64,000 nt of DNA. Source: Dysgonomonas gadei ATCC BAA-286 (lineage in GTDB: Bacteria; Bacteroidota; Bacteroidia; Bacteroidales; Dysgonomonadaceae). The translations under genes were made by a program, and so were the position numbers. The stretch's first letter is position 1, and each line of letters begins with the position of its first letter. Of this stretch, positions 8,111 to 17,389 are shown in pieces. Location of the stretch: NCBI RefSeq assembly GCF_000213555.1, contig NZ_GL891987.1, forward strand, positions 1 through 64,000, written 5' to 3'. Below the pieces are notes generated by a model, which ran no database searches, had not been told where the DNA came from, and saw only the letters and a list, made by a program, of their open reading frames with translations.

Positions 8111-8464
8111 ATGATTATGAGCGAAGCAGAGAATCCAGTACCAAAGACCTCTCCGGATCCGATATTCCTTATTACGAAAGCCGGCAAACTGAACTATTCC
8201 ATCGAGCAGACGGTCTCCATCGTCCGTTCACATCATCCCGCATTAAGTAAAAATACATTGAAAGATCTTCTCTCTGATCCTGAATCAGCCGAATATGAAG
8301 CATACTATACCGGGAAAGATGCCGGCATGTTCGATGTAGAGTCCGGGCTTCACGACGCTGCAGCCGGAGGCGATGGCGATGCTCAGAAAGCCCTCCAGAA
8401 TCTTCGGGCAGAAAGGGCTGTCGGAAAAGCGATAAAGGATAAGTTTTTTCCGGATACAGAATAA
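8111..8464 (+). CDS. Phage protein of unknown function
   Basis: 117 aa. Near the N-terminus ITKAGKLNYSIEQTVSIVRSHHP could be a short DNA-binding or regulatory helix pair. The C-terminal half is charged and helical, with GGDGDAQKALQNL. Start could be the ATG at 8111 or 8117. It lies between the cargo insert and the portal module, followed by a hairpin and late promoter site 2. Family not recognised. Confidence 0.6.
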   Translation: MIMSEAENPVPKTSPDPIFLITKAGKLNYSIEQTVSIVRSHHPALSKNTLKDLLSDPESAEYEAYYTGKDAGMFDVESGLHDAAAGGDGDAQKALQNLRAERAVGKAIKDKFFPDTE

Positions 8465-8513
8465 CCCCGGCGAAAGCCGAGATTATAAATTGAAGCTAAT
8501 TTTATGATGGGAG

Positions 8514-8540
8514 GCCCTGCAGTAATGCGGGGCTTTTTTT
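8514..8540 (+). terminator. Rho-independent terminator before the portal module
   Basis: GCCCTGC...GCGGGGC stem (one G-U pair) with a seven-T tract. It ends the transcript of the 8111 gene immediately before the GTCCTTTA box of late promoter site 2. Confidence 0.8.
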
Positions 8541-8577
8541 GTCCTTTAACGCCTTATTCGGTTAGGCTTCTTTTGTG
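8538..8577 (+). promoter_or_regulatory. Candidate phage late promoter, site 2 (portal/connector module)
   Basis: TTTGTCCTTTA with its G at 8541 and CTTTTG with its G at 8575, spacing 34 bp, identical to sites 1, 3 and 4. The ATG of the next gene follows at 8580, so the transcript would be almost leaderless. Confidence 0.6.
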
Positions 8578-8579
8578 CT

Positions 8580-8894
8580 ATGGAATTGAAAACAATCACC
8601 GGACCTGAAGCCATTGACCTGATGCGCAAAACGAAACTTATTCCGGGTGCTACATTTGGAATTAGATTTATAACCTGCGACTTGAATCGTATGGAGTACG
8701 GCCATATCCGTGTATATGAAGAATGCCTGGTGCGATCGGCCAGACGAAACGAGGGCCTTGCTGTGGATCCGGATCATTATTTATTTTTCACCGATACATC
8801 TACGGACGAACCAAGGCAATGCTTCAAGAAACTCATTCGTGCTGTTTGTTTTCCTCCATCAAATCAATGGCTAACAGTTAAATGGTTCACATGA
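8580..8894 (+). CDS. Phage protein of unknown function upstream of portal
   Basis: 104 aa. Mixed alpha/beta with GATFGIRFITCDLNRMEYG and a conserved-looking DPDHYLFFTD. It overlaps the next gene through ATGA (8891-8894). The start ATG lies only five bases after the TTTTG of late promoter site 2, and no Shine-Dalgarno is visible. Small proteins of this kind are common next to the portal gene in Bacteroides prophages; role not known. Confidence 0.6.
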   Translation: MELKTITGPEAIDLMRKTKLIPGATFGIRFITCDLNRMEYGHIRVYEECLVRSARRNEGLAVDPDHYLFFTDTSTDEPRQCFKKLIRAVCFPPSNQWLTVKWFT

Positions 8895-10438
8895 GTAAAA
8901 AGACAAGACAGCCTGTAGGCTATATTAAACCGGATTCATCGACAACGGTTGAGATATATAATGGTAACCGGGGGATAGCCTCCAAGCCCGGAGTTGCTGT
9001 TCTTACATTCGAGATCCAGGGTGTTGAAGACCGGGAAGATATCCGTTTTTCGGAATCGCGTTCTACTTATCAACGCTATGTCAATGACCGGCTGGCGCTT
9101 AATCTCGGGGGCTATTCTGTTCCCATCTGGGGGCATTACAACCTCTATCCCCAGGAAATATTCTCCATGGTAAGCGAAAACAAACTACTGCCGGAGGTTA
9201 TCGAGAAACAAGTAAAGTTTATGTTCGGTAAAGGTCCCCGATTGTATCGGGAAATCATCACGGGAGAAGGAGAGAAGCAAAAGAGAGTCCGTATACCGGT
9301 AGAAGACCAGCGCATTCAGGACTGGCTTGACAGCTGGGAAGAGATGGGATACCAACATTTGTGGGAGTACCTGAAAAACATTATCACCGACTTTTACCAT
9401 GTAAAGACCTGTGTATCGAAATACAATTTCAATGTATCCAGGCGAATAAACGGGCCGTTACCGATAGCAGCTCTCACCTATGTCGGATCGGACGAAGCAC
9501 GGTTGGCAATGAAAGGAGCAAAGCCAAACCGTTCTATCAAAAACGAAGACTGCAAGTATGTCATTGTGGGCGACTGGCTGAACATCACGGCATCGGAATA
9601 TGATGTATGGCATCGCTTCGATCCCCGGACGCCCCTGAAGTATTCGCCGGCTATTTCCTTTACTCACGATAAAACCTTCACCAAATGGGTATATGCCCTC
9701 AATAGCTGCTTTAAGGGTCTGAAGGAATACTTGAAGGCTTCGGAACTCGCTCCTAAATACCTGAATTCCTACCTGAGAAACGCCCTGAATGCGCATATTC
9801 ACGTACAAATACCGGGAAGCTGGTATGAGCAGCATAAAATTATACTGCAGCAGATCTGCTCCGATAATTTAATGAGAACGGACGTCCCTCTCCAGACGGA
9901 GTACCGGGGAGTAAAACTCGTAGGAGATGACGGTAAAGCGTTACCGTTCTACGAAAGCATGATGGACGAACTTATATCCTGTGAACTCCGCCGGATCACA
10001 TCGCTTATGTCCGGGGAAGGAAAGAACCAAGGTAAGTTATATGCAACGACTAAATGGGGCGAAGAAGGATGGAAGTTCGAAGAATTTCCCGGAAAGTTTA
10101 AAGAGTTTTTCGACACAGTACTGAAATACGAAGAATACGCTAACAAAGCTATTCTGACAGGGAAAGGAGTCCCTTCTTCCATCTCAAATGTGGACGGATC
10201 CGGAATCATCAGTAAGTCCGGAAGTGAAGCATATTATAATTACCTTCTCTATGTGATGACGCTGACGCTCGATGAATACTTTGTCCTGAAGGACCTGAAC
10301 CGGGCCATTCACATAAATTTTCCACATGCGAAGAAAGAAGGTATTAAAGCTGGCTTCTGGATAGATATCCCGGCTAAATTACAGGAAACGACTCCCGATG
10401 AGCGTCCGGAAAAGACAGCTACAGCCGACCAGGATTAA
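8891..10438 (+). CDS. Probable phage portal protein
   Basis: About 515 aa from the ATG at 8891, chosen because it makes the ATGA overlap with the preceding gene (an in-frame ATG at 8882 also exists). The size, the position after terminase, the PEVIEKQVKFMFGKGP segment near residue 100 and the C-terminal region GKGVPSSISN...SGSEAYYNYLLYVMTLTLDEY are portal-like. Portals form the dodecameric DNA channel at the capsid vertex. There is no decisive motif, so the call rests on size, layout and general resemblance. Confidence 0.65.
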   Translation: MSKKTRQPVGYIKPDSSTTVEIYNGNRGIASKPGVAVLTFEIQGVEDREDIRFSESRSTYQRYVNDRLALNLGGYSVPIWGHYNLYPQEIFSMVSENKLLPEVIEKQVKFMFGKGPRLYREIITGEGEKQKRVRIPVEDQRIQDWLDSWEEMGYQHLWEYLKNIITDFYHVKTCVSKYNFNVSRRINGPLPIAALTYVGSDEARLAMKGAKPNRSIKNEDCKYVIVGDWLNITASEYDVWHRFDPRTPLKYSPAISFTHDKTFTKWVYALNSCFKGLKEYLKASELAPKYLNSYLRNALNAHIHVQIPGSWYEQHKIILQQICSDNLMRTDVPLQTEYRGVKLVGDDGKALPFYESMMDELISCELRRITSLMSGEGKNQGKLYATTKWGEEGWKFEEFPGKFKEFFDTVLKYEEYANKAILTGKGVPSSISNVDGSGIISKSGSEAYYNYLLYVMTLTLDEYFVLKDLNRAIHINFPHAKKEGIKAGFWIDIPAKLQETTPDERPEKTATADQD

Positions 10439-10455
10439 TACAAAAAAATAATAAT

Positions 10456-11367
10456 ATGTCTGCAATTATAACCCCATTCAACAAAGAGAACTTCGCCGAT
10501 GAGATGAAGCCCAAAATATCCGGAGCAGATCTTACGCTCGAATACGAGAATATCGAGAGCTCCGTCTGTAAGGTTGCTGAAGACTGTATCGAGGTACTGT
10601 CAGAACCATTGTATGAAGCCATCTGCCAGGATAAAGGCACTACAGACAAAAAGCTGCAAGCCAAGGCGCTGGATTATCTGCAGCGTTCAATGCTACACTT
10701 CTGTCTGTACGAACATCTGATATTCTTAATGGCCAGGATAAAAGATGACGGGGTCACTGTGGTCAAAAGCGACACAGAGACAACAGTATATAAATACCTC
10801 CAGGATGGGCTGGAAAATAAGTTTATAACCCTCGGATGGTTTTGGATGAATAAGCTGCTGCAACTGATGGACAAGAACGTCAACGAATTTCCATTGTGGA
10901 AAGACAGTGAACCCCGGAAGGATCTTGCAGGCACTCCTATTACACGGGATGACTTCTACAGATGGGTGGGTGTTAAAGATGACTACTTTGTTATTGTGGC
11001 CCGATGGCTTATCCGGGAAGCCTGGACCGACTGTGTCACCTCCCGGATAAAGGAACCGGAAAAGACAGATGCCATTGCCCGGGCAATGTGTTATGAGGTG
11101 ATGGGCCGGGCCTGTTCGCGCCTCGCATTCCTCCAGCTTCCGGAACCGGTACGCCTGGACATCAGCAATGAGATGTCGAAAGCCAATAAGGACAAAGAAG
11201 AATCCAATGTCCGGAAACGTGTGGCCAATTCATTCACTAATCAGGCCGCTGCATACTGGGCAGCCCTCGAGGTACAGCTGAAGAATGATGAACTAAAGGA
11301 AAATCCCCGGAGTAGGCCTATATATACACCTCCGAGAATATCGGAAAATGATCCGTTTGTTTATTAG
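10456..11367 (+). CDS. DUF6712-like protein, probable head-tail connector
   Basis: 303 aa, largely helical, with many aromatic residues (DDFYRWVGVKDDYFVIVARWLIREAW). The N-terminal MSAIITPFNKENFADEMKP and overall plan resemble the DUF6712 proteins of Bacteroidetes prophages, which occur directly downstream of portal genes. I infer a connector or adaptor role. It does not look like an HK97-type major capsid protein (no long beta-rich P and A domains). The next gene follows after 3 bp. Confidence 0.55.
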   Translation: MSAIITPFNKENFADEMKPKISGADLTLEYENIESSVCKVAEDCIEVLSEPLYEAICQDKGTTDKKLQAKALDYLQRSMLHFCLYEHLIFLMARIKDDGVTVVKSDTETTVYKYLQDGLENKFITLGWFWMNKLLQLMDKNVNEFPLWKDSEPRKDLAGTPITRDDFYRWVGVKDDYFVIVARWLIREAWTDCVTSRIKEPEKTDAIARAMCYEVMGRACSRLAFLQLPEPVRLDISNEMSKANKDKEESNVRKRVANSFTNQAAAYWAALEVQLKNDELKENPRSRPIYTPPRISENDPFVY

Positions 11368-11370
11368 CCT

Positions 11371-12384
11371 ATGAAAACAATTATATTAAATAAAGGCGCG
11401 CTGGAGCTTCCCGAATCGTGGGATGAACTTACTTTCAGACAAAAGATATTCGCTTTTGCCAGGCTGAAGGAGGTCGCTGAAAAGAAAATTTCGCCTCCGA
11501 TGTTCAGGATCCTGTTGCTGCAACACTTAACCGGCTACAAACCGTCGTCCGGTTTTTACATATGGTTTTTGAAATGGATAATATATTGTATCCGGGTTCC
11601 CTTCGTTTTTGTGTTCTATGTGTTTAGGTTAGGTTTAGTCAGATTGCCGGGTTATTGGTCGGTGTGGAAAGATTATCACCGGCCGAAACGAAGGGACCGG
11701 GATATAATTAATTACAATCTGTATATGCTTTCCGAACAGCTGGACTTTGCATTCAGTATAGAAGACCATAAGGTGACCTGGAACCGGCACTTCTACCGGA
11801 ACCCTATCCCGTACATTAAGATTAAGGGGAAGAAATTCACCGGTAGAAAATTCATCCGGGACGTAGCTCCATTCACAAATATAACGACGAAGGAATATTG
11901 TGACTGTTGTGAGTTGTACTCAGGATATCATAGTTCACAGGATCCTGAGTATAGAGAGAAATGCATAGATAAGCTGATCTCTATCCTTTATCCGGCTACC
12001 GGCGAATACAATGAGAACCTTGTAGGAGATCAGATGGAACTGATAGCATCGATATATCCGGAGATTAAGTTTGGCATTCTTTATTGGTTTGCCGGCATTG
12101 TGGAATTCTATACTACACATCCGGTCTATTCTATATTATTTCCGAAAGACTCCAGACAGGAAGATAGTGAAAACAAGATCTCGGTCGGGATGAATGAAAC
12201 AATCCTGATGATCAAAAAGAAAGGTTATCCATCTATCACTACAGACACAGTGAACGACTTTTTCGATGCTCAGGTAAAAATAATAAAAGACGACCTGGCC
12301 GAAGCGATTGCCAAGGGTGCTAAGATAGAAGACCTGGTTAAGATGACAGGACTAAGTATTGATTTAATTAATAGGTTAACATGA
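11371..12384 (+). CDS. Phage structural-region protein of unknown function
   Basis: 337 aa. It begins LPESWDELTFRQKIFAFARL, a pattern seen in small Bacteroidetes phage proteins. A strongly hydrophobic stretch at about 62-86 (WFLKWIIYCIRVPFVFVFYV) could be a membrane segment, unusual for a virion gene. The C-terminus is helical, ending MTGLSIDLINRLT, like a short HTH. It overlaps the next gene by ATGA. Family not recognised. Confidence 0.55.
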   Translation: MKTIILNKGALELPESWDELTFRQKIFAFARLKEVAEKKISPPMFRILLLQHLTGYKPSSGFYIWFLKWIIYCIRVPFVFVFYVFRLGLVRLPGYWSVWKDYHRPKRRDRDIINYNLYMLSEQLDFAFSIEDHKVTWNRHFYRNPIPYIKIKGKKFTGRKFIRDVAPFTNITTKEYCDCCELYSGYHSSQDPEYREKCIDKLISILYPATGEYNENLVGDQMELIASIYPEIKFGILYWFAGIVEFYTTHPVYSILFPKDSRQEDSENKISVGMNETILMIKKKGYPSITTDTVNDFFDAQVKIIKDDLAEAIAKGAKIEDLVKMTGLSIDLINRLT

Positions 12385-12938
12385 ATCCGGAGATATTAAT
12401 CACATTATTCAAGTACTATGCCAAATTCGTACCTAAACCGGTATTGAGGAACATGTTCAGGAAATCAAGCGGACAGATTCCCGGATACAATGAAATAGCC
12501 CAGGAGATACTGGATGCTCCGGATACTTATGTTATTCCGGATATCGATGCTTTTATCTTCTCTGCCAATGAAGGATTCCTCTCCAAGAAAATAAAGAATT
12601 CCAAAAAAACCGTCCTATATGTGGAATACGGTGCATTCTCCTATAGCCCGAACCAGACGTATGGTGTAAAGGAAAAGCTGGGCCTCCATATTGCGCAACC
12701 TTATTCAGCATCAAACAATGATAACCTGAATGAGATGCTGATCATGGACAAAATGTATAAGATATTAACTTCTATTCTCGACCAAATGGAGAAGGACCAG
12801 AAATCATATGATTTTTGTGGAAACTCTAAATTAATCGAATTCCCTGCGGAAGTTGTGGCGATAGATCCTCCATTGTTTCACGACCGAACCGGATGGATGG
12901 CTATCTTCGACTATTCCACTACAAATATAGTATTATGA
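12381..12938 (+). CDS. Phage neck/tail-completion candidate
   Basis: 185 aa. The gene is translationally coupled on both sides by ATGA overlaps. The centre, KKTVLYVEYGAFSYSPNQ...KEKLGLHIAQPYSASNND, looks like a domain that reports on a mixed beta sheet. Position between the connector and the tape measure suggests a neck or tail-terminator protein. I see no specific motif. Confidence 0.5.
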   Translation: MNPEILITLFKYYAKFVPKPVLRNMFRKSSGQIPGYNEIAQEILDAPDTYVIPDIDAFIFSANEGFLSKKIKNSKKTVLYVEYGAFSYSPNQTYGVKEKLGLHIAQPYSASNNDNLNEMLIMDKMYKILTSILDQMEKDQKSYDFCGNSKLIEFPAEVVAIDPPLFHDRTGWMAIFDYSTTNIVL

Positions 12939-13342
12939 CATTGCAGGAAAAACAAACAGAATTTATAGAGTTATTCAACTCCCTCGAGTCCTGGACTGAT
13001 CGCTTCCAGTTCCTGATCGATATAGGTTCCGGTCTGGACGGACTCCCGGAGGTTATGAAATGTACATTAACACAAATAACATCATGTAATTCCCGGACAT
13101 TCTTCTATCCTTCCGTATTTGACGGCATTGTACATATTCGGGGCTGGAGCAATTCCGCAATAATGTCCGGACTTATTGCTATGCTACAAATGATATTCAA
13201 TGGATGCCAGGTGGATGAAATATGGGAAGCAAAAATATTAAACACAATCGACTTCCATCTCAGAACCGATCTGATCAATAATTTAACAGAGCAGCGTAAA
13301 TCCGGGCTCTTGGAAATGATAAACCGTGTGATACGGCTGTAA
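12935..13342 (+). CDS. SufE-like protein encoded in a phage morphogenesis operon
   Basis: 135 aa from the ATG at 12935 (ATGA overlap with the gene before; a longer frame from 12893 would read through that gene's end). It aligns almost without gaps to SufE, the sulfur-acceptor partner of cysteine desulfurase: Trp20 (LESW), the FLIDIGSGL helix with Gly31, and Cys51 in ITSCNSRTF at the position of the E. coli SufE persulfide Cys51. SNSAIMSGLIAML (SufE SDaaIvkGLiA) and LTEQRKSGLLEMI (SufE LtpsRsqGLeaM) complete the pattern. SufE normally feeds Fe-S cluster assembly. A copy between the neck genes and the tape measure is unexpected; it may be an active sulfur carrier or a fold reused in tail assembly. 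Confidence 0.75.
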   Translation: MTLQEKQTEFIELFNSLESWTDRFQFLIDIGSGLDGLPEVMKCTLTQITSCNSRTFFYPSVFDGIVHIRGWSNSAIMSGLIAMLQMIFNGCQVDEIWEAKILNTIDFHLRTDLINNLTEQRKSGLLEMINRVIRL

Positions 13343-13365
13343 TTCCTTCCTATATTCTCTTTTCG

Positions 13366-13405
13366 TTTGTCCTTTAGAAGCTCGCTTTGGCGGGCTTCTT
13401 TTGTA
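13366..13405 (+). promoter_or_regulatory. Candidate phage late promoter, site 3, with embedded terminator hairpin
   Basis: TTTGTCCTTTA with its G at 13369 and CTTTTG with its G at 13403, spacing 34 bp. The spacer contains a GAAGCTCGC-TTT-GGCGGGCTTC hairpin (13377-13398) followed by T residues, which can end the preceding operon. The downstream gene starts at 13425. Confidence 0.6.
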
Positions 13406-13424
13406 TCATCAGATTATAATCGCT

Positions 13425-13859
13425 ATGTATATTCAAAGTAATACGATGTCTCAGGCCGAATTTATCCGGGCCGTACTGGAAAGAGATGCCAGAAATATAT
13501 ACCGGGCACAGCAGCTCATTGTATCCCAGCGCATCTATCTGGCCGGAAAAGACCTAAAAGCAACCCGGCGAAAGGTAGGAATACAAAAACAGTCCGGAAC
13601 ATTGGAGAACGCCCTCTCGAACCCGGAGTTCTACATGAAATCGGAAGATGAACGATTTGTCCTGGCAGCAAATTACCCTCTTTATATCCGGTTCCTGGAC
13701 ATGAAGCACAAAGGAAACTGGAGAATATTCAACCGGCAGGTGTGGGGTATTCTATATAATAACGCACTCCCTGATATCAAAAATAAATTCGGACAATTCA
13801 TCAGCGACACTATTGGCGCCGCTCTTCGTGCTGCATTCCAACGATTTAATAAAAAATAG
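13425..13859 (+). CDS. Phage tail-region protein of unknown function
   Basis: 144 aa from the ATG at 13425; a longer TTG-initiated frame from 13401 would begin inside the promoter and is rejected. It is basic and helical, with RATRRKVGIQKQSGTLENALSNPEF in the middle and a C-terminal DTIGAALRAAFQRF amphipathic helix. Its place directly before the tape measure suggests a tail-assembly or tail-tube accessory role. Family not recognised. Confidence 0.6.
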   Translation: MYIQSNTMSQAEFIRAVLERDARNIYRAQQLIVSQRIYLAGKDLKATRRKVGIQKQSGTLENALSNPEFYMKSEDERFVLAANYPLYIRFLDMKHKGNWRIFNRQVWGILYNNALPDIKNKFGQFISDTIGAALRAAFQRFNKK

Positions 13860-13861
13860 AT

Positions 13862-16800
13862 ATGGCTAAATTAAAAGATGATCATATAAAGTGGATACTG
13901 GAACTGGATGCCAAAGGTGTTCAATCCGAAATAACGACTTTATCTTCCCTCAGTAAAGAGTTGGAAGCCGATAATAAACGCCTACAGGCTGAATACGCTG
14001 CCGCCGCAAAACAGATGAAGGAAACCCGGAAAGAGCTGGAGCGCCTGACAAAAGCCGGCAAAGAAGATTCTGACGAATTTAAAGAGTTAGAGGCCACTCT
14101 CGAGTCTGTATCGTCCGATATGACTGACTATAAACGAAAGATGGTCGAGAACACCAAAGCCATTGAACAAAACAGAAAGACTGTAGAAGAAATGGTCAAA
14201 ACTCTTCGTATCGAAGACATGACTATGGATCAATTGAAAAAACGGGCCAAAGAACTACAAACCCAATTAGATAAAACAGCCGAAGCCACACATCCCGAAC
14301 AATACAACGCCCTGGATAAAGAACTCAAAGCTGTTAAAAGCCGGATGAGCGAACTCGACTCCGGATCAAAATCCATGTTCTCTGTATTCAAAGGAGGCCT
14401 CATGGTCCTGACCGGTAATCTGATGACCAAGGCTATAGATAAAGTAGGAGAATTGATATCTACAGGGTTAGAATGGGTGAAGGTAGGAATGGATATGGCC
14501 AAAAGCTCGGAGGGTACAATTGCTTTCTTCAAAGAATTAAGTGATAGCAAAAGGATACTGAAAGAAGTAAAAGAAGCTACGGACGGAACCATCAGCAGCC
14601 TCGATATAATGAAAAAAACGATACGGGCCAAGGAGATGGGAATCCCGATCGAAGACATGGCTAATCTGATGAAGTATGCCAGGATACAGGCTCAAAAGTT
14701 AGGTAAGGATATGGATTATATGTCAAATTCCATCGTAGACGGTATCGGTCGGAAATCGACGCTGGTACTCGATAACCTTGGTATATCTGCAACCAAAGTA
14801 CAGGCTGAAGTAAAGAAGTCCGGAGATTTTACTCAAGGCGTTCTGAAGATCGTAAACGAAGAACTGGAAAAACAAGGTACTATTGCTCTGACCGGAGCCG
14901 ACAAAGCTGCCATAGCTGCAGCGAAATGGGAAGATGCCCAGCTCAAGATCGGACAAAAGGCAAAATGGCTTAGTGAACTCTGGGATAAAGTATCCGGAAA
15001 TATTGCCGATAAGATATCCGGGCTTATAGGAGATACACGTTCTCTCTCCGAACAGTACAAGGACCAGGTAGAAAAGGTGGCCGACCTGGAAGCAAATTCT
15101 GTCACTTTGGCCAAACGCTATGATGAACTAAAATCAAAATCTACCTTAACCAAAGATGAATCTGCCGAACTAAACCGGATTATGAATACATTATCCCAGA
15201 CAATCCCCGGAGTGGTTACTGAATGGGATAAATATGGAAATATTCTATCCATCAACACTCAGAAAGTATATGATTTTATAGACGCAGAAAAGGCCAAACT
15301 TAAATATATGAACCGGGATGCGATCAAGCAGGCTGGAGAAGATATTGAGGGCTATACCGAAAAGTTAGAGAAGGTGAAGGCTAAATATAACAAAGGCTTC
15401 TGGGAAGAAACAATTACCAATAGATCGACCGGTGGTGATAGCTATACTATAAAACACATGTATACCCCCGAACAAATGGCACAGTTCGAAAAAGAGATTC
15501 TCGAATATGGACAAATGGTAAAAGGTGCCGAAGAAACAGTAAATGAACTAACCGGAAAATCGATAGAGGACCAGATTAATCAGCAAAAAAATCTCATTGC
15601 AGCCCGGAGTAAGTTTACTGCAATGAATAAAAAGGAGCTGGATGCCTGGATCAAGGATGAGAAGAATGCTGCGAACGAATATATGCAAATAGCTAAACAG
15701 ATATATGATCAACGGTTCGGTACGAATCCGGACAAAGAAACTAAGAAGCCAAAAGGAGATCCGGAACTACAACGTCAAAAGAAAGCATTGAATTCTATGC
15801 TGGAGACACTGGAGACAAGCCATCAGACAAAGATGGCCGATATCCGCAAAAAATATCTAGATGGCGGAATTAAATCAGAATCTGACTTCAACCGGAAGAA
15901 ATTCTCCCAGGAACAGGCATATTATATTCTTCAGGAAGAATCTCTCAAACGGCATCTGGACAAAGTTACCAAGACCGAAGTCCGAGAAGATATCCTGAAT
16001 AAGATTGCCGCAATACAGAACAAACGACTGGAACAGCAAATTAATTACCAGGCCAAACTGGAACAAATTATTCTGAATGCCAACCCGGAAGAAAAAGAGA
16101 GGCAAGAGTATGCCAACCGGCTTCGTGACCTTGGCATATTCGGCAAATCACGCCAGGAACTGCAGATGCTGCAGATGTCTGCGGAAACTGAAGAAGAAAA
16201 GAACCTCCTGCAGAAAAAGATCGACGCACTTGAGATACTGGAAAAGCAACATCAGGATAATCTTTTCAATATCCGGCAGCAGGCTAAGAACAAAGAAAAG
16301 GCCCAGTCAGAGGAAGAATTTGAAAATAGTTTCAAAGCCCGGAAAGATGAAATGCAGCTGGAGCTGAATGACCTGATGGCACAAGCTCAAACGCTGCGAG
16401 GTGGGGAGTCTTTTGATGCTGAAATGGCTGTACATATGCAACGGCTTCAAATGATCAATGAAGAAATACAGGCCCGGAAGAATGCCGGTCTTGAAACAAG
16501 TAAGCAAATAGCTCAGATAGGCAGAGTCGAGGCCCAGATGACAGCTACAATAAAAAAAGAAAACGATAAGCGGGTATCAGTATACAATCAATATGCTAAT
16601 ACACTTGGTACTGCATTCGGTAATTTCTTTGCCGGCCAGACATCTGCACTCGAAGCATTCGGCGGTGCAGTGGTTGACATACTCTTCGATACACTTGGTA
16701 AAATAGTAGAAACAAAAATAATGGAGGCTACTGCCGTAGCTATTGCAGAACAGGCTAAGGCTGCTGCTATTGCAGCTGCATCCCCGGACAGTGTGATGTC

Positions 16801-17386
16801 ATTTGGTGCCACATCGGCCATTCGTATTGCTGCCATTGGAGCAATAATCACCGGTGCATTGGTTGCTGCCAAGACCGCTCTGAAAGGTATGATAAGCAAG
16901 AAGAAAGGTAGTTCCTCCGGCTCTTCATCATCAGAAACTACCACTACCAGCAGAAGGGTTGTCTCCGGCTATGCCGATGGCGGATACCATGAAGGTTATA
17001 CAGGCCCGGGAGATAAGTACGACGTGAAAGGTTACTTTCCCGATGGGGAACCATACCATGCCGGAGAATATATCATCCCTCAGGAAAAACTCAGAATACC
17101 CCGGGTTGTGCGGATGGTACGTGAAATAGAATCAATCCCATCATCGGGAGGTAACAAGAATCCATTGCCTGAAGGATTTGCCGATGGCGGGTATCACGAG
17201 GATACATCCGGAGAATCGTATCAATCTCCGAACTTCTCGGAATTAAACCTGACCATCAAGGAACTCAATACACTAATTGCTTTTTGGAAAGCCAATGGCG
17301 GCATACCGGCAACTATAAATATTTATGACCTGGCCAAGGCTCAGGAACTTGTAGATGATTTTGAAAATTTCGGCAAAAAAGTATAA
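13862..17386 (+). CDS. Phage tail tape measure protein
   Basis: 1174 aa, the longest phage gene here. Residues 1-160 are coiled coil (repeated Lys/Glu/Leu heptads). Hydrophobic stretches occur near 180-205 (GGLMVLTGNLMTKAIDKVG) and 955-1010 (Ala/Ile-rich, AVAIAEQAKAAAIAAA), and long coiled coils lie between. The C-terminus has two copies of an ADGGYHE motif and GEPYHAGEYIIPQEKL, the typical end of tape measures in this group. It sets tail length and is ejected with the DNA. At about 150 nm per 1000 residues it predicts a long flexible (siphovirus) tail. Confidence 0.9.
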   Translation: MAKLKDDHIKWILELDAKGVQSEITTLSSLSKELEADNKRLQAEYAAAAKQMKETRKELERLTKAGKEDSDEFKELEATLESVSSDMTDYKRKMVENTKAIEQNRKTVEEMVKTLRIEDMTMDQLKKRAKELQTQLDKTAEATHPEQYNALDKELKAVKSRMSELDSGSKSMFSVFKGGLMVLTGNLMTKAIDKVGELISTGLEWVKVGMDMAKSSEGTIAFFKELSDSKRILKEVKEATDGTISSLDIMKKTIRAKEMGIPIEDMANLMKYARIQAQKLGKDMDYMSNSIVDGIGRKSTLVLDNLGISATKVQAEVKKSGDFTQGVLKIVNEELEKQGTIALTGADKAAIAAAKWEDAQLKIGQKAKWLSELWDKVSGNIADKISGLIGDTRSLSEQYKDQVEKVADLEANSVTLAKRYDELKSKSTLTKDESAELNRIMNTLSQTIPGVVTEWDKYGNILSINTQKVYDFIDAEKAKLKYMNRDAIKQAGEDIEGYTEKLEKVKAKYNKGFWEETITNRSTGGDSYTIKHMYTPEQMAQFEKEILEYGQMVKGAEETVNELTGKSIEDQINQQKNLIAARSKFTAMNKKELDAWIKDEKNAANEYMQIAKQIYDQRFGTNPDKETKKPKGDPELQRQKKALNSMLETLETSHQTKMADIRKKYLDGGIKSESDFNRKKFSQEQAYYILQEESLKRHLDKVTKTEVREDILNKIAAIQNKRLEQQINYQAKLEQIILNANPEEKERQEYANRLRDLGIFGKSRQELQMLQMSAETEEEKNLLQKKIDALEILEKQHQDNLFNIRQQAKNKEKAQSEEEFENSFKARKDEMQLELNDLMAQAQTLRGGESFDAEMAVHMQRLQMINEEIQARKNAGLETSKQIAQIGRVEAQMTATIKKENDKRVSVYNQYANTLGTAFGNFFAGQTSALEAFGGAVVDILFDTLGKIVETKIMEATAVAIAEQAKAAAIAAASPDSVMSFGATSAIRIAAIGAIITGALVAAKTALKGMISKKKGSSSGSSSSETTTTSRRVVSGYADGGYHEGYTGPGDKYDVKGYFPDGEPYHAGEYIIPQEKLRIPRVVRMVREIESIPSSGGNKNPLPEGFADGGYHEDTSGESYQSPNFSELNLTIKELNTLIAFWKANGGIPATINIYDLAKAQELVDDFENFGKKV

Positions 17387-17389
17387 ACG

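Noticed and set aside
12893..12934. Upstream extension of the SufE-like gene
   Set aside because: It lies within the end of the preceding gene, and the ATGA at 12935 plus alignment to SufE from residue 1 fix the later start.
13401..13424. TTG-initiated extension of the tape-measure-proximal gene
   Set aside because: It would start inside the TTTTG box of late promoter site 3. The ATG at 13425 gives a normal protein start.
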